A stretch of 64,000 nucleotides of DNA from Porphyra umbilicalis (Eukaryota; Rhodophyta; Bangiophyceae; Bangiales; Bangiaceae). The translations under genes and the position numbers were made by a program. Shown in pieces: positions 43,640 through 55,561 of the stretch. Below the pieces are notes generated by a model. The model was given only the letters and a program-made list of their open reading frames with translations, did not search any database and was not told where the DNA came from. The DNA lies in NCBI GenBank assembly GCA_002049455.2, contig KV918954.1, positions 62,001 through 126,000 of the forward strand, written 5' to 3'. Position 1 is the stretch's first letter, and every line of letters starts with the position of its first letter.

Positions 43640-46511
43640 GGTTCTCCGACGAAGTCGAGTACCTCGGACATATTGTCCGCCCCGGTCACCTGCACGTTCA
43701 TAACAGGAACGTTGACGCTCTGAAGCACGCCGAGTTCGCAACGACAAAGACCCGGCTGAAAATCTTCTTGGGCATGTGCAACGTCTATCGAAGGTTTGTC
43801 AAGGTCTTTGCCAAACGAGCGAAGCCCCTGAACGCCCTGACTAGGGCCGAAATCCCACCGGATCTACCTTCGCCAACGGACGTGGCCATCGCCGCGATGG
43901 AAGACATTCGAAACGCACTGTTGTGCATACCGGTACTTGCCTTTCCAATGGCCAATCGGAAGCTCGTTGTTGACGTAGACGCATGCGCCGACCAAGTTGG
44001 TCGTACCCTTCTCCAGGAGGAACCGGGCGAACTGCTTCATCTTCTCGGATATTGGAGCCGAGGACTCACTGCTGCAGAGCAAAACTACTCCACCACGGAG
44101 CGAGAATGCCTCGGCGTTGTGTGGGCTGTCCTCAAGTTGAGGCACTTCCTCGATGGGCAACGGATCCTCATCGGAACGGATAACCAAACACTTAGCTGGA
44201 TCGGCAGCACGACCGACTCAAGCGGACGCTTGACGCGACGGCGATTTCGCATCGCCGAATTTACATTCGATATGGTTTATAAACCAGGTGCATCGCACCA
44301 CTTGCCAGACTTCCTGTCGCGCGCCTCTACGGTGGCGCCGCCAGAAGATATCCATGATGGTCTACCTTGTCTGGCATTGGCCGAGACGGCCAACGGCTTA
44401 AGAACGGGGAGGTACACAAGTACCGCCACAACGGAACCGGTAGAGTTCGACGATGTTGTCGAAGCACCGCAAACAGACGACTTCTGCGTCGAGATGTCCA
44501 CTCGCGTGGAGCAAGAAACGGCCAAGGCCTCCTTCCGCAACGACCATCACGCTCGGTATCGCCGGACACCTTACGGCAACCAATTGGTTACACCAAAATC
44601 ATGACGCGAACGCGTCTTGACGCTCGAGCATCGCGCCACAGTGGCAGCCCACCCCGGTATGAACCGAATGTATTACACAATGCCAAAGGCATATTAATGG
44701 CCTTCGATGGTAACGGACATCCACACAACCATCACCAAGTGCACAACTTGTGCCCGAAACCGCCTCCCCTTGCGGCGAAACATCACGCCCATGACGCTGT
44801 TCCAGGCTACTGAGCCTCTCAGGGAGCTGTCCGTTGACATCTTTGGGCCCACCCCGGCGTACCAGACGGGCAATCGCTCCATCTTGGTTATCAACGATCG
44901 CTTCACCAAGCTCACCAAGTGCGTCGTCCTCCGGCGAATTACGGACATATCCGTGGCGTCAGTCATCATCGACGCGTGGAAGTCCACCTTTGGGCCCCGA
45001 ACCGGAACCAATCGGACCTAGGGCCTCAGTTCATATCGAACTTCTTCATCGCTTTGATGAAAATGCTTGGCATTGAAACGGTTCGCACCACGGCGTATTA
45101 CCTCCAAACCAATTGGCAAGTTGAACGGTACAACCGTTCCATGGCTACTCAGCTGCGACACCTCGTCGCCGATGACCCATGACGATGGCACGAGCTACTC
45201 CCGGTACTCATCATGGCATATATTAGCCAACCGCACCGATCTGAGGGTATCGCTCCATTTGAGCTCGTTATCCCAAGGCGGATCCCCAACCTCACGGTTC
45301 GCAACTTGCCCCCGGGCACTCGGCTGACCAATAAGGGAACGCTGAAATATGGGTCACCCCCAGCTCGAAAACACAAGTTCATGGCCCGCCTACGCAAGCA
45401 GATCCCCATCGCAGTCGATGCCTTGCGTAAGACGCAACAACGTTACGAACGTAACTTCGACCATCGCGTCGCAACCCGCAATGCGGACGTCAATATCGGC
45501 GACTACGTATACACAAACAACCACGACCGGCAAAACAAGCTGCAAAGCAAAGCCATTGGACCCTTCGTGGTCATCAACGCAGACGCGGATGCCTCCACGT
45601 TTGTCATTGACATTGACAGGGAGGAAGAACGTGTCAGCAGTGATCATGTCACCCCAGCTCCTGGTCCAACGACGACGGACACGGAGCCGCACCTTCTGCT
45701 AGATGGTCTAGACCAACGCAAGCCACCCCCGGCAACGGCCGACGAGTATGTGATTGACAAACTCCTAGGCTTACACCAGACTGGCGACAGCTATAGCACG
45801 AAGGTGCACTGGTTCGACTACGGGTCGCATGACGACACCTGGGAACCCCTGGAGGATCTCCCTAGCAACCTGTTGGTGCGATGTTCTCGGCAGAAGAAGA
45901 AACATGTATCCGGGAACGAATGGCAAACGCCAACGCGACGAAGGCGCCGACAGGCCGGGCTCACAACCGTTGCCAACATCGTCATGGACTCCACGTGGAT
46001 ACCCACTATCCAACATGTCCATGTTACCGGGGACGGAGTCATCCATGCCGATGTCTCATGGACAGATTCAAGTACAGCCGCCGCAATTCAGGAAGTAATT
46101 CCTGTCGCGTGGCTGAAGTCCACTCTGCCGTCCATGACGCGCAACTTTGCGTATGATCCCCAACTTGCCTTGCGGCAATTCCCTCGGCTGAACCGTGTTT
46201 ACGGCCCGTACACATATATGTTGCCGAAATCCGCGCAGGCGACACTGATCGGGAGCGATCCCTGTGTACCAGTGCTCCCCAACGAGTTTCTGATACCCCC
46301 GGTACAACACTTGGACTCATTCCTTAGACGCTTGGTGACAACCACAGAGGAAGCAACCGTGGTCATACCACAATGGAACACCAGTTGGTACGCTACCGCC
46401 ATACGCGCATGTTTCGAGTACGAAGTGCTTTCATCAGCAGATGCAAGGGATGCAAATCCCACACCATGGGCCATGCTGGCCTGCCTCTTTCTTCATCGCT
46501 ATGACGACTGA
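43640..46511 (+). pseudogene. B2 pol, RNase H to C-terminal extension (part 2)
   Basis: Continues RT/RNase H directly after E (GGTTCTCCGACGAAGTCGAG, matching B1). RNase H keeps VDACAD and the TAAEQNYSTTERE block. Stops lie at 44602-44604 and 44695-44697. A frameshift lies near 44990, with a TAG at 45019-45021. The integrase HPQTNGQVE block reads YLQTNWQVE, and TGA at 45180-45182 follows; both changes are shared with B3. The chromodomain (KVHWFDYGSHDDTWEPLEDL) and the full C-terminal extension are open to 46511. Confidence 0.9.
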
Positions 46512-46533
46512 CAGGAATCTGCGAAGTAGATAC

Positions 46534-47560
46534 GCCGAGTGCGCGCGCGAGCGCTGTTGCGGACGCAAATGTGGTACGGACTCTGGTCAGCAATGACCGA
46601 GATCCCATCGACCTCCTCGGTCGGGCCAACGTGCGCGCAGAAGGAGCCGCGTGGCTGAGGCTGACATACATCTCCGGGTCGGTGGACCGATCGACATCGG
46701 GTCCGTTACCCGCAACGGCGTGAGCCACGTGCGCCCCGCCGTTGGCGTTGCCGCCGTCCACCGCCAGCACTGCGGGGTCAACCATGCTGGTCCCTGGGTA
46801 TACACCCTTACCGCGTCTGTGCGTAGCCGCAATGCGAATTGCTCGCGTCGCCAGCCGTTGCCGCCTTTGGCCGCGCCACAAGGCGAACCACCCGCGCCGC
46901 AAGGCGAATCGCCCGCGCCACAGGCTGTCGTCAACCGCGCAGCAAGGCAAAAACCGCCTGCGCCGCAAGGCGAATCACCCACGCCGCCAGGCAATCCGCC
47001 CGCGCCGCCGGCCGTTGCCGCCCTTGCCCGTGTTTTCGGCCCTCGACGCCCGCGCCGCAAGACGAATCGCCCGCGCCGCCAGGCGAACAGCCCGCGCTGC
47101 CGGCCCTCGTCGCCCGCGCCGAAGGCGAACTACCCGTGCCCCCAGCCTTACCACCCGTGCTGCCGCCGCGCTTAGCCACCGGGCGCGCCGCCCGCACCGC
47201 CGGCCTTGCCGCCCTTGCCACCCTTGTGCATTGCCGCCGGGTGAGCCGTTCGCGGTGCCGACACTGCCGCCCTTGCGCCTTGCCGCCCTTCCGCCTTGCC
47301 GCCCTTGCGCCTTGCCGCCCTTGCGCCTCGCCGCCCTTGCGCCTTGCCGCCCTTGCGCCTTGCCGCCCTTGCGCCTTGCCGCCTGTGCGGCTCTTGTGAT
47401 TTGCCGCCCTTGCCGCCCTTGCGTCTTGCCGCCCTTGCGCCGCCGCCGCCGCCGTGCACGTCGCCTCCGGCCGCCCCGCTCCCCCCCCGCCCCCCCCCCC
47501 CCACACTCACCAGGTCCGTAGCCTCGCGGTTGGCCACCTCGCGATAAAGCGCCCCAACTC
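46534..47560 (-). pseudogene. B2 truncated antisense gene and GCC minisatellite
   Basis: Same organisation as B1. The match to the B3 antisense gene begins exactly at 46534, directly after GTAGATAC, the same breakpoint as B1 (25831/25832). The plus-strand array GCCGCCCTTGCGCCTT (about 46850-47470) gives minus-strand frames of Gly/Lys/Gln/Ala/Arg repeats, such as GGKAQGRQGARAARRK. A homologous leader and a 25-C run (47674-47698) follow up to the 3' LTR. Confidence 0.75.
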
Positions 47561-48155
47561 AAGCATTGCCGTTAGGCCTCAACCTGTGCGCGAGCACGTT
47601 GCGACGGAATGCCCCCGTGCCGACAACCACAGACCCGCACAAGACACAGTGGTCACCGACCGCAGGGTACGCACCCCCCCCCCCCCCCCCCCCCCCCCGG
47701 TAACACGAATTCGTGTCCCGGCTTTCGCCTTGTCGCCTGGGTAGTCAAACCCCGAGGAAGCTGGCGCCACACGGCACTGACGATGGTCACCCCAGCACGT
47801 GCTGCTCGACGCGCCGCCGCGAACACGGGTCATACCCCTGGCCCCCACACCCGCCCCCACACCCACGCACCCACACGCGTGGAACCGCCGACGCGGGCAT
47901 GCCTACGCGTAAGCGGCGATTTGACCCGCAGATCAAGCTGCGCGCTACGCACGCATGCGCGTGCGCGATCGAACGGTCGCGGCCGACACCGGCGAGCCGC
48001 CACCACTCCCCGATCAGGACGGATCGGCACCCATTCGCGACTCCCGCCACCTGGGCGGTTACGCCCGTGCGGGCCCGTAAGAGTCCGCGATCGCCCAATC
48101 AGGTTCCACCATTCTCGGATCTCACCGGGACAGTTCTAATCTCGCGTTGGAAGTA

Positions 48156-49001
48156 TGTAGCATATATCTGCTCCCAGTTGGCAATTAACCACGAGTAGCC
48201 TCCTTGACGGACCAAACCCCATGTATTGTGGGCGTTGGCTTGTGGCACGCCCTTTGGGGGGTAACTTCCGCATTGTTCATTCTTAATTGTTTTTTTTCTT
48301 GCCTGTCTTATCTGTCTGCCGGCACCTATTACGATCGCTTGTGATCGGACGGTCGATCGACCGGTGCCCTCGTTAGTATCAAATCACCGTGGGTCCGGGG
48401 TCGCCGTCGTGGACACCACCCGGCTCCCCATCGGATGCCCTTCAACAAAAGGTCTTTCTTTCTCGCCGCGACGGCGATAGCACTCGCTTTATTGCTTGGC
48501 TACGGTCGGTCTCAGTACACTGGTAATTGAACTAACGTTATCAATATTGCTGACCTCCACAAAATGGCGGTTGCAAAGTGGTTGCAATCATTCAACAGCG
48601 TACGTGGACCAATCGAATCGCTAGGAATTATGTGAGTTTCTTACACAGTCTCCTCAGCAGCTCTGGGCACTGGAAATGCACATCAGGATCTCAAGAAATC
48701 TGGAGAAATTTGTTGATCTCATAACAAATCACAGATCTGGCCCAGAACCCTCTCCATGACGTCTTCAGGCCCAAGCAAGCAGCCAGCAAAACTCATATAA
48801 TCTCATTGTGGGTTGCAATGGCTCTGCGTAACTCCTGCAAGACACGTTGATTGGCTCGCAAGATCACTGGCGGCAACTCTCAGCCAATAGTACGATCGTG
48901 GCTTGTCGAACATCCAATCCGACTTCATTTGTATGCTGTTTTGTCGGCTCTACCTACCTTCTCTCTGCAACCGCCATTTTTCGGAGGTTAGCAATACAAC
49001 A
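48156..49001 (+). repeat. B2 3' LTR, carrying MITE M2
   Basis: TGTAGCATATATCTG to ATACAACA, 396 bp after removing M2 and one TA. The last seven bases (TACAACA, from 48995) lie beyond the MITE. The second ATGAT follows. Confidence 0.92.
48547..48994 (-). mobile_element. MITE M2, 448 bp
   Basis: The inverted-orientation copy of M1 and M3, identical in length. TA at 48545-48546 and 48995-48996. Removal restores the B LTR end. Confidence 0.92.
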
Positions 49002-49006
49002 ATGAT

Positions 49007-49261
49007 ACCGCTTGTCCAAAAGTCAATGGACAAAGCATAAGCCCGATACAAGCAGCACTTCGACAAACGAGTCCAGAGCCGACGCCAGGCGCTCCGAGTT
49101 GAAGCATGGGTTTTCGTGAAGTCACACGAGATCCAAGGAGGAAAACTCATCTTCAACACCCGCGGCCCCTATCAGATACTAAAGACCGATGGGCGGTTGC
49201 TGACCATCGAGAGTGACGATGGTATCCGCAAGATTATCAACAATCAGCACGCCCTGTCATA
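49007..49261 (+). pseudogene. Family C pol, integrase C-terminal part (part 3)
   Basis: In frame with 29187 across the B2 insertion: PLVQKSMDKA, a TAA near 49040, then ARYKQHFDKRV and GPYQILKTDGRLLTIESDDG, the usual segment between integrase core and chromodomain (the E counterpart is GPYMVLQTDGYRFLIESS). The frame ends at TAA 49259-49261. Confidence 0.88.
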
Positions 49262-49722
49262 AGAATCTTTTTCAGCTACGAATACGGTATATACAAATGG
49301 TTGAATTCGAGTACGAATACTGGCCACGTATATCTTCACGTGTATCAATACGAAATATACCTTGAAAACACGAGTACGAATCAGTTCCGAAATTGATTGA
49401 CTTGGAACAGCTGCCGATCTTTAGCAGCGCCAAGCGCCCATTTTTCCCGAGCATGTCGGATCCGTTCCGTCACGTGAGTCATCCTGTTTGCCGCGTTGTC
49501 AACGGCTTGCGTGAGAATTCTAACGGGCGCCCTTTGGCGAGCACACCACGGTTCGGAAAATCCACCCCAACTAGAACCTTTTTGTTTTCAAATAAAGTTC
49601 AAATATGAACTGGTACTTAGTGGAGGTGAAATGACATTATTGCATTCGATTGGCGCGCTCTTCTGGGTTATACTCCGCTGTCGGTCGGAAGTGATATATA
49701 CCGACGGCTACCTACTCAATTT
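49262..49722. other. AT-richer interval inside family C pol
   Basis: It separates the integrase C-terminus from the chromodomain and changes the frame, so it probably holds an insertion. GTACGAATAC-like motifs recur (about 49276, 49310, 49374). Neither inverted ends nor a target duplication could be fixed. A short frame at 49393-49608 has no recognisable domain. Confidence 0.4.
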
Positions 49723-50124
49723 TTGATATGGGTGTGGGTGCCAGCCGCCTTGCTGCCTACGGGTACGGCAGTTCAGACATTTACACCAGTAAAAACACCT
49801 ACTCACAATATACGTATGGTAGGGCCTGGCAATCAGGCACCGGAGCCACCCGAGGGCGACCCAGTTAGGGAGCGGGCTCTCGCGGCGTGGCAAGTGCACG
49901 CCCTGCCTTCATCGTCCACAAACACGATGGAGGCGGTGTTCGACAAGTTTGTCGGACAAGGGTATGGCGAAAAGGGGCATTTCATGCTGCGCGTGCGCTG
50001 GTTTGGGTATGGTCCCCGAGAGGACACTTGGGAATATGTCGAGGACCTTTCGAGTGAGAAGGTCCGCCGATACTGCAGTCGGCACAATATCGCGCTGCGG
50101 CAAACACCCGAGCCGGGGGAGTAA
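49723..50124 (+). pseudogene. Family C pol, chromodomain end (part 4)
   Basis: The open frame ends at 50124 with a chromodomain: VFDKFVGQGYG, LRVRWFGYGPREDTWEYVED, then a short tail. The aromatic and Trp positions match those of B and E. It is displaced in frame from part 3. It ends 137 bp before the stop of the antisense gene on the other strand. Confidence 0.85.
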
Positions 50125-50261
50125 CCCTGGACAACGCGTGGTCACCACCCACAAGGAACAATTCCGACTGTGGAATGCAAACGGCCCCTTTATGTGTGTA
50201 CCAACGCTAAACAAAGCGAGCTACGCTCTCCACCGCACTGGGTCCCCGGCAGGGCCCTCAC

Positions 50262-52462
50262 TTACGGCTCCATACCACCGGGGTGGCCCTGTCCGTCCCT
50301 GCGCGGCGACGCATCCCGGTGGGCCCCACTCGGACCACCCCAACTCCGGCGGCGGAAAGTTGTCGGAGCGGGCGGGACACCAGGGACAGTAGACCGCTGC
50401 GCCTCCCACGCCTGCATCAGTCGCGCATGCGTAGGCGTGGTTCCCGTCACGGAGGACCCCCGACCGTGGGCATAGCGCAGTTGCGAGTACCCCGGCGCCG
50501 GCGGGGAGGAACGATCCCCGCGCTGCTCAGCGGACCCATATTGTCCATAGGACGCCCAAGTCCGGACGCCCCACTGCGGCGTGGCCGCGTGACCAGCCGG
50601 AGGTGCAGTATCCCCATATACTCCGCCGTGCGGCCAAGCGAATTGGGCTCGGTGCTCCTCGAGGCGGGTAACCAAGTGGGCTCCGACCGAGGGGAGAGCG
50701 GTCTCCTCCAGCAGACGGAGCCCCGCGGAAGACTCATCAGCCGACCCGACTTGGGCGGCAAAGGAGGCGAGACGGCGGCTCAACTACCCGACCGTGTCAG
50801 CCAAAGCGACAAGGGTGACTTCCCAGGCCGCGTCCCAGATGACGGGCGCCACGGCGGGAAGCACCTCCTGGAGCCCCCGAGCAACACATTGCGGCAGGGG
50901 CTCCCGGCTCTGTCCCCCGCGCACATGGCGCAGGGGGGAAGGCTCCACCATGACGAACGAAGGAGGGTCGCGACGCCAACTTGGCGCCGCACCAAAACAC
51001 GGGGACTCACGGGCCGAGTAGGCACTAGAAGAACCTCCACCGGTCGCCCCCGGGTTCGGGGCGTGCAGGTGGTGATGGCCACCGCGGGTACGGCCCGGCG
51101 CACCTCGGCCGCCTCGGCGGGTACTCGAAATTCTGGCGCCCTGAGCGCCCCGACCACCATCGAAGACGGGGGTTGTCTTGTCCACCGCGTCCCACCCACT
51201 TGGGGGGGGCGACGTCGCTGGCCCACACCCGTCGGCGTAGGGGTAGTCGCCCCGTCCAAGGCCCTCGCCGAGGCGAAGTTCGCCGTCCTCGAGCCCCTTA
51301 TTACAATGGGCGAAGCCCCGAGTATCGGGCTCCTTCCCCGGTGCCATCCGCTTACGACGGTGATGAATGACCGCCGCCCCCCAATCAATTTGATTGTGGA
51401 GGGTGAGCATGCACTCCAGGACAGTGGCTGCGTCCCCTTCACGCCTCGCCGCGAGTTCTGCGGGGCCCAACGACCGAATGGCCGCCACCAGGCTGGCCGA
51501 CTGGTGCCAGAGTCGGCCCCTGTCGCGTACGACGGCGTACCACGTCGACGCCACTCCGATCAACCAGTTGGTAGCGAGGATGGCAAACGCACGGTGCAAC
51601 TGATCACCGGGTTGGAGGGCCGTGGCGAAGTACGCCACGTACCGCGGCATACACGCCGGGAAGCCAAAAGGCACCTCTACATCCAAGTACCACGGAGGCA
51701 GCGCCGCATAGCAGCGCGGGCGAATGTGCTGGTGAACTTCACCTGCACGGCCCACAAGAGGTAGGCGTGCTCGTCGCGCGCCAGACACTCTTGACTCGGC
51801 GCCGCGCGGTTGACGTGCGGGTCCGCCTCCGCCACGTAGGGCGGGGATAACGACGCCCACGCCCAAGAGGCGGCCGCACTCTTGCCGTCGATATTTTTGT
51901 TCTCCGGGGCGGCCGCCAACAAGCGGTGGGCGGTCATGACGCCCTTCTCATCCCTCGCTTCAAGTAGAGCCGGGAGGCAGTCCTTGAACCCCAGGAGAAA
52001 CTCCAACTGAGCGGGGAACTGGGCGCACCAGTTCTTCCAGGCATCAAAACGACGTACGTCCGGAATCGCGAAGTAGACGTCCCGCAGGTGACCCACCTTC
52101 ATCCCGGTTCGGTGCGGGGGTGGTGTCCACCAGCCCTGCGGCGCGGGAGGAGTAGTCCCAGCGCTGGCTGCCTCGACTTGGGCCGCCACGAGCGCCGCCC
52201 GCACGGTACGGGCGCCCGCTTCGAGACATGCCGGAGGAAGTAATCCCGACGCCGCCGGGCCTTGTCCGCGACTCGGGCAGACGGCCGAGTGAGCCGCCGA
52301 CCCGGCCCGGGATGACCAACTTGGTTGCCCCGACGCCGGCGAGGAGTGCGCCGCGGGGGGGGAGTCGGGCGACATGTCCATCGCCGGTTCCACCTTCTCC
52401 TCCTCCAAGAGGGGCCCCCCCGGTGAGGAGCTCCGCACCTTCGTAGACGCCGAGGACGCCAT
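50262..52462 (-). pseudogene. Family C antisense gene (~733 codons, one frameshift, one stop)
   Basis: The minus-strand ATG at 52462 begins MASSASTKVRSSSPGG and soon reads LEEEKVEPAMD, recalling the acidic N-terminus of the E antisense protein. The first frame is open to 51677 (includes FDAWKNWCAQFPAQLEFLLG). A frameshift near 51700 passes to a frame with WYLDVEVPFGFPACMPRYVA, which aligns directly with the E motif WWASVEVPRGMAARMPQMVA. It continues with ILATNWLIGVAS and ends at a TAG (50784-50786), after which the same frame reads LSRRLASFAAQVG to the stop at 50262. Length, position and orientation match the E gene. Confidence 0.78.
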
Positions 52463-53930
52463 CGCCGGAGCCCAAGGGACGCGGGAGTCACCCGTCCCGC
52501 GGGGAGAAACAGCCCCACAACCTGCACTCCGGAAACCCACACAAAGGGGGACAGGCAAAACAAAAAGGGGGTAGGGGGAGTGACCAACCCGAAGGAAGCG
52601 GAAGGACCGACGCCCCCACTCATGGCTGGGTGGGGGGAGGCGTCGATGACGGGGGAGTGTTCCGGCCGCCGGCGAAGCGCACGACGGCGGCGAGGCTGCT
52701 GCACACCAGGGGTTGTCAGGATATGCATTTCGAGGCGAAATAGGATACGGATACACGCCGATGCGGTGTATCTGATTTCGGACAAATCGCTTAACTAAGA
52801 TCCGGATGCGGATATCTGCCTCCGAAACAGGATTATTACGTAGATTATATCCGTATCTGAGTACGATTATCGTATCCGATTACATTCCTGCAAGTCCGTC
52901 AGGCCGCACAATTAGGGCCGGAGAAAGACGCCATTCAGACACTTGTGGAGTGCTGAATGGACGTCAAGTACGACGTGATGTTCACATTTGATGTGTGCGC
53001 CCCAACGGGCGCGGTCCAGGCAGTTCCCCGCCGTTTTTGCAAACGGTCGTCAGATAGACCGTTCTGAAGCTCGTGGCACTCTTTGCTGATATCGCAAGCG
53101 GGCCGAGTCGCGTGCTTAAAAGGTTTCTTCCGGGTCGGTCTGGAGTGCCGCTTGTCGCTGCAATATGCTTGCACAGGAATCTCCCGATGGTCGGATTGGG
53201 AAAAGAGAGGTGGAGTGCGTTGTACCGGAATTCTGTTGGCCCGAGAAGTTTGATAATCTTGTATATCCCTGTATCCTGCCCTTTCATATCTGGAATACGG
53301 ATCTGATATAATCTTGCAATTTTTTGTCGGACAGGATAGATATATCCTCTCCTCTCTTTTCTCAGGGATATATCTATGACAACCCCTGCTGCACACCCAG
53401 CTGGACGCGAGTACCCGTCGAGCCCGCGCGACCCATAAACGGGCGCGTCCAACACGGCACACCCGAGTCAGGGGCGGCCGATGGGCACTGGGAGGGCGAT
53501 GGGCTCGCCCTGCACAAACCAGCGGGGGTAAGTGGCCTCACGCTGGCAGGACAGCACGCAACCCCCCCTCTCAGACACGAGGGAATGAGGGTACGCGTGG
53601 CGGTGCGCCAGAGGCAAAATGCGCCTCGGGCACGCGACACCACACAAGGCGGCTGCCTACGAAACAACACGCGGCGACTCCCCGCGTGTCATCATGACGT
53701 AGGGGCGGGCGAACACCCCCGCGTTGCAACTGATTGCATCCACACTCGGGCCCTTGCACTCGGGGCCCGAGCCAAAAAAATCTTCCGACCGCGGCCCGCC
53801 AAGTGGGCGGACCGCATCGCTGTCCCGTGTCACGCCACAGCCCCGGGCGAGTGACCCCGTGGCTCCCCTGTTTCCCTAATCTCCTAACACCCGTCAGCCG
53901 GGACGGCTGACCCTTGAGCAGGGGTAATTG
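52463..53930. other. Leader between the C antisense gene and the F LTR
   Basis: About 790 bp of C sequence plus the 680-bp TIR element J. GC-rich, with overlapping open frames but no domain. It corresponds in position to the conserved non-coding 3' region of B and to 34056-34429 of E. Confidence 0.5.
52708..53387. mobile_element. TIR element J (680 bp) with 10-bp target duplication
   Basis: The left end AGGGGTTGTCA and right end TGACAACCCCT are perfect inverted repeats of 11 bp. GCTGCACACC is directly repeated outside both ends (52698-52707 and 53388-53397). It is AT-richer than its surroundings, with GGATACGGATAC-type repeats near the left end. The long duplication (9-11 bp class) fits Mutator-like elements; it is non-autonomous. 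Confidence 0.85.
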
Positions 53931-53979
53931 TGGTAGTATGCCACCTACCGCGGTGACCTGTCGCGATCCGTCTCAACTA

Positions 53980-54427
53980 TTGCTTACCTCCAAAAATTGG
54001 CGGTTGCAGAGAGAAGGGGGCAGAGCCGACGACACAACATGGAAATGAGGTCGCATTGGCTGTTCGACAAGCCAAGATCAAACAATTGTCTGGGAGTTAC
54101 CGCCAGTAATCTTGCAAGCCAATCAACGTGTCTTGCAGGAGTTACGCAGAGCCATTTCAACCCACAATGGGATTATATGAGTCTTTTTGGCTGCTTGCTT
54201 GGGCCTGAAGAGGTCATGGACAGGGTTCTGGACCAGACCTGTGATTTGTCATGAGATCAACAAATTTCTTCAGATTTCTTGACATCCTGATGTACGTTTC
54301 CAGTGCGCAGAGCTGCATGAGGAGACTGTGTAAGAAACTCAAATGATTCCTAGGCTTTCCGTTGGTCCACGTGCGCTGTAGAATGATTGCAACCACTCTG
54401 CAACCGCCATTTTTTGGAGTTCAGCAA
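53980..54427 (+). mobile_element. MITE M3, 448 bp
   Basis: Third copy of the 448-bp MITE (TTGCTTACCTCC ... GTTCAGCAA). TA at 53978-53979 and 54428-54429; the right TA is shared with element G3. Confidence 0.92.
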
Positions 54428-54429
54428 TA

Positions 54430-55561
54430 GTGTCTATTCTTCCTCGAAAGAGGATCAAATGATCCTCTCGTGAGGATCATTTGATCCTCTTCCAGAATCG
54501 TCAATTCCAGGCCATCTGAGTAGGAAAACGGGCGATCTGGTCCCTACAGAATCACTGCGATGCGTTTCTCGTCGATACCAGTGCGCTGGGCCGCAACGGC
54601 CCAGGTACAGCATGAAGAAGGCAGGGACTCTGTTATGTTTCTTTGAAAGAGGGATTCCCCTAAGTACATTACGACAACTGGCGGCTGGTCCGCAGTTAGA
54701 CCCTTCCGCCGCCCACTCTTGCCAGTGCTCACGACGCGCTGCGTCAACGAGTGCTGCCGGGGCGCCCCGCCGGCGCCCGACAGGGCGCCGACGCGCGTCG
54801 CCGCCTTGTGCGCCGCACCGGACGAGGCGGTGAGGCGGTGACGGAGGGACCAATGTTTTTCGTGCGCACACGCGCGGCGACAAAACCGTGGGGGGCTGGT
54901 GGGGTCGCCCTCCTGGCGCAGGGCGGACGGCGCACTGGCCCCTATAAAGCGAGAAGTGTAGCTAGGGCTGACGCGGCCGGTGGAAGGGGGGGGGCAGGAA
55001 GGCGGCCGGGTGGGCGGGGGGGCGGGGGGGGTGGTGCAGGACTCGACAGCGCTGGGGGGGGTGACGCAGGGGGGGGGACACCGCCAGACACATGCAAGGC
55101 AGCGTCACCCATGCGCTTGCGACGCACCATGGTTGCAGCGAGGGGGGAAGCGAGAGAAAGAGAAAGTCGAAAGGGGGGGGGGGCGGTCTCGGTTAGTGAC
55201 CACGCGAACGCACGGCCGTCTGCGGCCGACGGATTGTGGTGCGTTGATGGGGACGAGGCGGGGCCGCTTGGCGGGCAGAAGGCATCCGATGTGTGAGCTG
55301 AGAGCGGATTTTCGGTGGACGCCGTACGGAACGGGGGCGTGGCGGGAATGCGCTTGCTGCGCGACAAAAAAAGTGCCATATGTCGAGTTTCTCTCCTTTT
55401 TGGATGCACCGAAAGTCTCCCATGCGTAAACAGATCGCGCTGAGTTCGTTTCTGGTTTCAGAAAAGACGCCAGACGCTGGGAAGCACTCGTAAACGCGTG
55501 CCATAAAAGAGGATCAAATGATCCTAAAAGGATCAAATGATGCTGTTGGTAGAATAGACAC
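54430..55561. mobile_element. TIR element G3 (1132 bp)
   Basis: GTGTCTATTC at the left and GAATAGACAC at the right, with TA outside (54428-54429 and 55562-55563). Subterminal GATCAAATGATCC repeats lie at both ends (54452-54485 and 55511-55543). The interior is GC-rich with G-runs (about 54980-55070) and no transposase. Its ends resemble those of G1 beyond the inverted repeat. Confidence 0.85.

Larger units (their letters stand above)
29188..49001 (+). mobile_element. Complete family B retrotransposon B2, itself carrying E and MITEs
   Basis: Flanked by the perfect 5-bp target duplication ATGAT (29183-29187 and 49002-49006). Removing it restores the C integrase frame. It contains three later insertions: a 289-bp G element (31593-31881), the 10,347-bp E element (33288-43634) and the 448-bp MITE M2 in its 3' LTR (48547-48994). 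Without these it is about 8.7 kb, like B1. Confidence 0.95.

Noticed and set aside
50283-51764. 493-codon plus-strand frame
   Set aside because: Shadow of the C antisense gene. The minus strand carries the motif shared with E; the plus-strand translation has no conserved counterpart.
54751-55296. 181-codon frame in G3
   Set aside because: Runs through G-rich low-complexity sequence, has overlapping minus-strand frames, no domain.
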